A DNA stretch of 64,000 nt. Source: Zingiber officinale (Eukaryota > Streptophyta > Magnoliopsida > Zingiberales > Zingiberaceae). The stretch is from positions 137,900,996 through 137,964,995 of the forward strand of contig NC_055990.1 of the NCBI RefSeq assembly GCF_018446385.1. Reading direction: 5' to 3'. A program made the position numbers and the translations under genes. The notes under the pieces are model-generated. The model was not told the origin of the DNA. It was given only the letters and a program-made list of their open reading frames with translations, and ran no database searches. Shown in pieces: positions 58,190 to 64,000 of the stretch (position 1 is its first letter; every line of letters begins with the position of its first letter).

Positions 58190-60640
58190 AAAAAAAGTGT
58201 TTCATGGGTGAACAACAGTTTGGGAACTTCTTTGTTTTAGTTTGTCCTGACAATTAAAACGATGAGAGAGTTCATTTGAACAAAGACTCCAATGATCAAT
58301 CCCCACCATATTCCTTGAGCCACAGCAGCATCAGAAACAATTGTTTAGTATTTTTCCCAAAGCAAAATAGATCAAAAGAGTAATTTAAATCTTAGTTTTC
58401 GCTTACAGTAGTAGCTAAACTACTTGAATCTAAAAACAATGCCGATGGGAAGTCCAATCAGGTAATAAGCACCCACATTTACATAAACCACTATGGCTTG
58501 CCACCCACTTCCAATAACAACTCCTGCATCATCCATCCTTATGAACACTTGAAGCTAGTTGTCCATTAAAAAAAAACAATTATTGAGTTTTAGATCAATG
58601 TTGTACAAGACAGAATTGGCAAACCTCCATTCAAGAAAATGGAGATGGAAAGTAGAGGAGTTAGATTAATGTTTGCTGGTGTAGAGCTTTCTCAAGAGCG
58701 TGCGCAATATGAGGACCAACACACTGATGATCAAGCTAAGGATCAAGTTGGTCGTCACCATGACAAGGACTGTAAACTTAGCGACTCGAGGATGAGTAGC
58801 CCCCAACTCATTCCCTATCCTCACACTGCAACAAACAACCTCTGGTTATTAGTGAATGATTCATGGAGATTGATGCAAGTGCAGTAGTCGTTAAACCTTG
58901 CGACATTGCTCAGGCCAAGCATGACCATGAAGTCCCAATTCCACTAATTCACACTGGAATCGATCACACTGTCAGTAAGAAATTTAGATAGGAATTGATA
59001 AGCTGTGTGGTTATTGATTACCAGATAGATATGACATTGAGTGAAATCTCCGGATTTAGGAGGTAGCATGTGATCTACACGAAACCTTGGACGTGTGCCA
59101 AATTTCCAAGCTGTGATGAATGTGAGTTTGAGCGAGGGGGAAGAGGACGAGAGGGGGAGAAAGTTGTAGGGTTGACTTACACGAGCATGTGTTGGACCGT
59201 AGAATTTCGCTAGAAGAAAACAATGCTAACACAAGAATTTTTTACTTGGTTCGGAGCCTTTGGGGACTTCTACTCCAAGGCACACACACAAGGGTGCTTT
59301 CGATGAGAAATTCACTAGCAATTCGGAAGTTATTACAAACTAAGTACAGGAATGCCAATGAAAAATAAAACAATACCGACACAGGAAGAAAACCATAAGA
59401 GCAGCGCGTTGTTGGAGCTTCGCAGCGTCGCAGGAGCACAGGAGAGCGGATTCTGAGTTCATTATGGAGCTTCAGCCTTGACCCTCCTTATATAGAAGGT
59501 TCAGGGTGCCTGGAACCCTCAGGGCGCTTCGACCATGACTTAGTCGAGCCAACGAGTGAACTCCACGTGGTACAGCGACGTTGGGGATAAGTTTTCGCCT
59601 CCGGGCGCCCGGACCTTGATTTCCAGCAGCTTCCTTCCTGCAAGAAAACGTTAGTCTGAAGCGTACTTATATCTCCTGCAAAACAAATTATTAGCACAGT
59701 TATAATGAATAGAAATAGTGTTAATTAGATTCTGTCTCTCCGAGACCGGAATCTAGTCAAGATCTCGACTTAGAGTTCCGAAATGGTTCTAAGTCGGATC
59801 GGCGCCTAAGTTCCCTTCCCGAGAACGCGTCCTCACAGTCACTCCCCTCCAGTGACTTACCTTTACTTACCTGTCAGACGTCAGGTCAGCCCTTCGACCC
59901 ATCTGGACTTCGTGCCAGCTATTTGGTCAGCCCTTCGACTCGTCTGGACTTTGTGCCAGCTATCCGGTCAACCCATCGACCTAGCTATACTTCGTGCCAA
60001 ACGTCCGGTCAGCCTGTCGACCCGTTTGGACTTCGTGCCAGCTATCCGGTCAGCCCGTCAACCTAGCTGGGCTTCGTGCCAGACATCAAGTCAGCCCGTC
60101 GACCTGTCTGGACTTTTCCTGCACACTCGGTCAGAGTGTTAGATCAACAACAAAACTAACTTAACTTATTTTGTCATTCATCAAAACCTGGGTTAGATCG
60201 TTAGTGCTAACCGCACCAACAGCATGGCGGTTGATGAAACAGTAAGTTTGAAAAAGAGTCAGATGCCGGTGAAGCCCTTGACAGAGGTCGGTCCAGGTGG
60301 CCCTGCAGGAAGGGCTGAGGATGATGTAGAGCCAGGTGGAGAGGATGAGCGCCCACCAAGAGATGCTGAGAGTGATGGAGGCACCGAGGAGTCCGAAGTC
60401 AAGGACAAAGACGATGAGCCAGGAGATGAGGATATGGAAGAGGAGGATGGCGACGACAATGACGACCATGGGGCTGATGATGTTCTGGACCTATAGGAAT
60501 CATTGCATTGGGTAATAAAGGGCGAAGGCGATGAGCTGAGATAGGAGGCTGCGGGAGTAGATCTGGCCCACCTCGGCGATCGCGTCTGACTGGCCGATGG
60601 CATTGAGGAAGGAACCGGAGAACAGTGAATTCAAATGCCC
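58190..60640 (-). pseudogene. Captured MATE (DETOXIFICATION) transporter gene fragment with introns
   Basis: MATE proteins are proton- or sodium-coupled efflux carriers with 12 membrane helices. Minus-strand pieces in family order: about 60640-60225 (LFSGSFLNAIGQSDAIAEVG; SPMVVIVVAILLFHILISWL; LGASITLSISWWALILSTW), 58825-58645 after a TTGCAG acceptor (VRIGNELGATHPRVAKFTVL, then LILSLIISVLVLILR), about 58545-58430 (IGSGWQAIVVYVNVGAYYLI, GLPIGIVF) and about 58330-58200 (GIWWGLIIGVFVQMNSLIVL). Introns remain, so the capture was from DNA. The first exon has two in-frame stops, and the helices expected between its end and VRIGNELG are missing. A solo LTR sits in the first piece just before a GTAAGT donor. 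Not functional. Confidence 0.82.
59191..60221 (-). mobile_element. Solo LTR of the element-4 family, TSD GCATG
   Basis: 1031 bp, TGTTGG at 59191 to CCAACA at 60221, flanked by GCATG at 59186-59190 and 60222-60226. On the minus strand it begins TGTTGGTGCGGTTAGCACTAA, matching the LTR at 54558, and includes the same AGTCCAGA...GGGCTGACC units (59880-60110). No internal DNA is left, so it arose by LTR-LTR recombination. Confidence 0.93.
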
Positions 60641-61050
60641 GATCCCTCTCCCTGTCCCTTCCCATGGAACCCTAATTTAACCCCGATCACGTCGGCTGCC
60701 TTCTCCGCCACGACTCGGTCAGAATCGAAATCCTCCCCATTCTTTGGCACCTCCTTCTCGTTCTCATCTTCGAGGGTAGTGTGAAGGTTGCCTCAGCGTC
60801 GGCGACGAAGGAGGCGAAGGGCAGAGAGGAAGAAGAAGTCGAAGTCGCACTGGGCGGTGGTGTGCAGAGGGTTTTGGGCAGAGGCAAAGTCGCGAAGGGA
60901 TGGGCGGCGACATAGGAAGGGTTTCACGGATTAATTCTGGTGTGATACATTGGGTTACAAAAGCACTACAATGTTTTTTTTTGTTAGAGCACACTTTATG
61001 CACACTGTTAATATTTATATTTTTAAAAATGTGTTGTTAATATTAAATAT
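60641..61050 (-). other. Interior of the CACTA element upstream of the MATE piece
   Basis: GC-rich DNA that may be the first part of the captured MATE gene (5' leader or N-terminus), but no clear MATE sequence could be read in any frame. Confidence 0.35.
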
Positions 61051-61472
61051 TAACAATGTATTTTGCACGCCATAAATAAAATTAGTAACAGCATATATTT
61101 TTCTGCACGCCCCGATTTATAAAAAGATAATATTACCCGCAGTGCACTTATTGAGTTTGTCATAAAAATTATTATTAACGGCATACTCTAACCGTGCACC
61201 ATTAATGACGTGCTACGGAAAATCATATTTGTTATAGTGAACTATTAACAGCGCGCTCTGCACACCATTAATATCAAGTTTTAACAACGCACTCTGCAGC
61301 CGTAGAAAAGTTTATTGACAATGTACCTTTTCTGCATGTCGTCATTTGTATAAATATTATACTATTCGCAGCACACATAATTGGGCGCGCTGTAAAAACT
61401 ATTATTAACAGCGTGCTTTAACCGAGTGTCGTTGATGATGCGTTGTGGAAAGTCACTTTTGTTATAGTGCTT

Positions 61473-62550
61473 GTTTTAAAATAAACTATTTAATATTAAA
61501 ATACAGGGAGGAGAATCCGCCAATCAATTGCACACGAGGATAAAAGATATCCTCAATGGGCTTCACACAATCAGTCATCAGATGGAAAACTGAGACTTGA
61601 TCAGGTATGCCCTAAATGTCTTTCCTCGAAATGCACTCTGGCATCCATCATGGATGCCTATAAAATTTCGAGGAATTTATCTAAATTTAAACTAGACGAA
61701 CTTTTTTGTGAATTAAAGCTACATAAATAGACTAACGTCAAAATTGAGAAAGGTATTGCTGTTATTGCAGGAATGTCGAAAGGGAAATCTAGAACTAAGC
61801 CAGAACCTGAAGTCGAGTCTGACCCAGACTCAGATGATGAAGAATACTTGGTGAACTTGGTAAAAAAATATTCATCAGGTGAAAGAAGAACTTCACCAAC
61901 AAGGACCTGCAGAAGATCAACTCCACCTCCAACTCTAACAACAAGAATGTGACATGCTTTGGATGTAACAAGAAGGGGCACTACACGAATGACTGCCCGA
62001 GTCTGAAGAAGAAGAAGAAAACCCTTAAGGTGACTTGGGACGAATTGTCCGTGAAGGAATCAGACTGCGAAGAACCAAAGCACACCAACTACCTTGCACT
62101 GATGGCTATGGACTAGAATCGAAGAGCGAATCGGAAGACGGGTCCGAACCCGAGTCAAGCCACGAGTCCACACTCGTTTCCTAAGGTTCATTTGAGGTAC
62201 ATTTCGGTTTAAACAATTTCCTTTTTAAAATCATTGCATGCTTAAATAGGAAATTGACTATTTATGAAAATCAAATAAACGAACTAACAAAAGAAAATAA
62301 ATCACTTAACGAACAACTAAACTCAACAACTAAACTGATTCAACCTGAAATCCTAACTCAAGTTGCAAAACTTGAGGAGGACAATTCTAGGTTGATAAGT
62401 GAAGTACTTGAACTAAAACAATTGCTAGAGAAATTTACAACAAGATCTAAGTATTTCGACATGATACTTGGACACAAAGAGCTGTGTACAACAAGTCCAG
62501 ACTCGGATACAAGTCCAGCTCAACCAACAAAACCTTTATATCCTTAGTTA
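61473..62550 (+). pseudogene. Gag, C-terminal part, of element 4
   Basis: Frames shift several times. Visible are SHQMEN (then a stop) DLIRYALNVFPRNALW, a CCHC zinc knuckle CFGCNKKGHYTNDCP near 61955-62000, and a coiled coil (ENQINELTKENKSLNEQL) at 62265-62320. Order matches the gag of element 1, but sequence similarity is low, so it is another family of the same lineage. Confidence 0.75.
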
Positions 62551-63480
62551 ACCAAAATAAAAATCAAATTAAAGCTTGGGTTCTGAAAGTGTGTCTAACC
62601 ACGCAAGTAGGACTCAATCAATTTTATGTGCCTAAAAATAAAATCCACCATCTAAAGCCAAATCCAACTAAAACTAATAATTCAAAACTAATCCAAAATA
62701 AAAAGCTAAATTTCAAAATAAAATTAAACAAATAAAACCTAAATCTAAAAGGTAAAATAAAGTCAAACTTAAACAAACAAAATAAATTCAAATCAAATAA
62801 CTTAAATTACCATCAAGTTCACTATAATTATAAAAATAATCGACACAAATCTAAAACTTAAAAATCAACCAAATAATTCAGGGAGATACTCCAAATTAGC
62901 TAGTACCTCTAAAAGAATAGTTTACCCGACTGGGTAATTAGGATTACTCAAAAAGGGACAAAAGTGTAACTTGATCAACGGTACTGGTGAAGTTTTCGAT
63001 GATAGTAGGTTAGGAAAACTCTATCTGTGCATTTCTAGGAAGATATAGTTTCAGCCTGGTGCATTTGACTTAGTGGAACTAACTGAAGCTACCCTTCACG
63101 AATCCTAATTAGCTAGACCAGAGTTTTGTATTAAGTTCAGTGGATAGGACTATTTAAAAAATATTGAAGGTATGGTTACTGTAATAATGTCCAAGTGACT
63201 CACCATAGCCCAGAATTTTATCCAAAGAATGTCTATTTGTTGAACCCAAAGTTAAACTTGAATCTAACACAAAGTTAAACCAAACTCTAAAAATTAATTT
63301 AACTCATCTCACAAAACTATAGGATCCCTTTTTCTGAAAACTTAGACTGGGTGAGATGATTAAGAAATTAAATTAAAAATTAAATTAAGTCAAATAAAAT
63401 TAAATTAAATCAAAGTTAATAAAATTAAATTAAATCAAATCAAATTTAAAATTAAATTAACTCAAATAAAATTAAATAGA
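62551..63480 (+). other. AT-rich degenerate internal DNA of element 4
   Basis: A gag-end motif (VGLNQFYVPKNK, about 62610) and a few pol-like words occur between AAATTAAATT runs (63360-63480). No open frame survives. Confidence 0.5.
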
Positions 63481-63529
63481 TCAACAATAAACTAAATAAA
63501 AATAAACCAAAAAAATCAAACTAGAATCA

Positions 63530-64000
63530 ATCGCAGGCGCCTACCAAAGGCGCCTCCATGTCTATTGGAGGCGCCCTCGGAAGGGCGGAAAAAATCCTGC
63601 CCAAATCGATGAGAGGTGCCTTCATTCGTTTGAAGGTGCCCTCCATAAACTTGGAAGGTGCCTTGATGTGCGTAAATAGTATAATCGTTTATGCATGTTT
63701 TGATGCACATTCACTTACTTTATACATATATATTCCTTACATGATCGCCTCTTTTAGCATGTATTCACCATATATACTCTTTTGTTTGGATATCTGCTCT
63801 TTGTTTGATTTTATGTTGACAGTGATAACTTTTGGAGAGAAAACGGTGATTGTCGACGTACCAGGATAAAGCAGAGAGCACGACCGTGAAACCTTGCACG
63901 ACCGTGTAGCCAATCCAGAGAGGAATCAGAGCACGACCGTGCAACCCTACACGGCCGTGCCTCACCACCAGTAGCCAAGCAAGGTATGGCCGTGCAACCA
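63530..64000. repeat. LTR-like DNA with GGAGGCGCC and GCACGACCGTG repeats
   Basis: 63535-63660 repeats (A)GGCGCC / GGTGCC words; 63875-64000 repeats GCACGACCGTGCAACC at least three times. Both look like parts of LTRs, but no boundaries are visible at the window edge. Confidence 0.4.

Larger units (their letters stand above)
56473..61469. mobile_element. CACTA (En/Spm) transposon carrying host gene pieces, TSD CTT
   Basis: 4997 bp with terminal inverted repeats CACTACAACAAATTTGACTTT and (complement of right end) CACTATAACAAAAGTGACTTT. The 3-bp duplication CTT lies at 56470-56472 and 61470-61472. Subterminal repeats (GTGCACCGTGCGCTGCGGTTAA-type, about 36-bp period) fill 56500-56815, with related TTAACAGCGTGC words at 61060-61460. 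No TnpA or TnpD transposase frame is visible. The interior holds MATE transporter fragments and a solo LTR, so it is a non-autonomous, gene-carrying element. Confidence 0.92.
54558..64000 (+). mobile_element. LTR/Copia (SIRE-like) element 4, running off the window, split by a CACTA transposon
   Basis: Left LTR 54558-55892 (TGTTGG...CCAACA), primer binding site TGGTATCAGAGC at 55895-55906, gag start from 56110, CACTA insertion 56473-61469, gag continuation 61473-62550, then AT-rich remains. The 3' LTR is not recognised before 64000, so the right limit may lie earlier or beyond the window. Confidence 0.75.

Overview
The window is plant nuclear DNA. It has spliced genes with GT-AG introns, AT-rich spacers, an 8.6-kb intron and a dense nest of LTR retrotransposons, SINEs and MITEs. 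An Au-type tRNA SINE, a caprin-like RGG gene and CYSTM micro-genes all fit an angiosperm. The LTR families suggest a monocot, perhaps a ginger relative, but that is inference from general recall and I cannot prove it here.

Host genes lie in the first 25.4 kb. (1) Positions 1-1279 (+) hold the 3' end of a nuclear acidic/basic protein whose C-terminus recalls DDT-domain (DDR4-like) proteins. (2) Two tiny three-exon CYSTM genes lie on the minus strand at 4352-4804 and 8958-9372, separated by a degenerate hAT transposon with BED-finger and dimerization-domain remains. (3) A caprin-like RNA-binding protein gene runs on the minus strand from 25381 to 15276. Its 8.6-kb intron holds three SINEs with clear target-site duplications and a dead LINE that is itself split by a small hAT-like element.

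Positions 9.5-15 kb are intergenic, with a tRNA-derived SINE cluster and a MITE inserted into a palindromic MITE.

From 26 kb to the end almost everything is transposable element. A gypsy gag relic (26.1-28.1 and 32.4-32.5 kb) is split by a gag-only Copia element (28096-32373). A large Copia element with 2.8-kb LTRs (32855-50128, minus) is split by a pol-deleted Ty3/gypsy element with 2.7-kb LTRs (39552-46654). The large Copia in turn abuts the 3' half of a second gag-only Copia (50129 to about 52645), whose LTR carries a Tourist-like MITE. A 57-bp minisatellite of about 26 units follows (52.65-54.08 kb). The last 9.4 kb is another Copia element (LTR 54558-55892) whose gag is interrupted by a 5.0-kb CACTA transposon (56473-61469, TSD CTT). 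That CACTA carries an intron-containing fragment of a MATE transporter gene and a solo LTR (59191-60221).

Insertion boundaries are well supported because most have target-site duplications readable in the sequence. Family names for elements come from recognised motifs only; no database search was possible.
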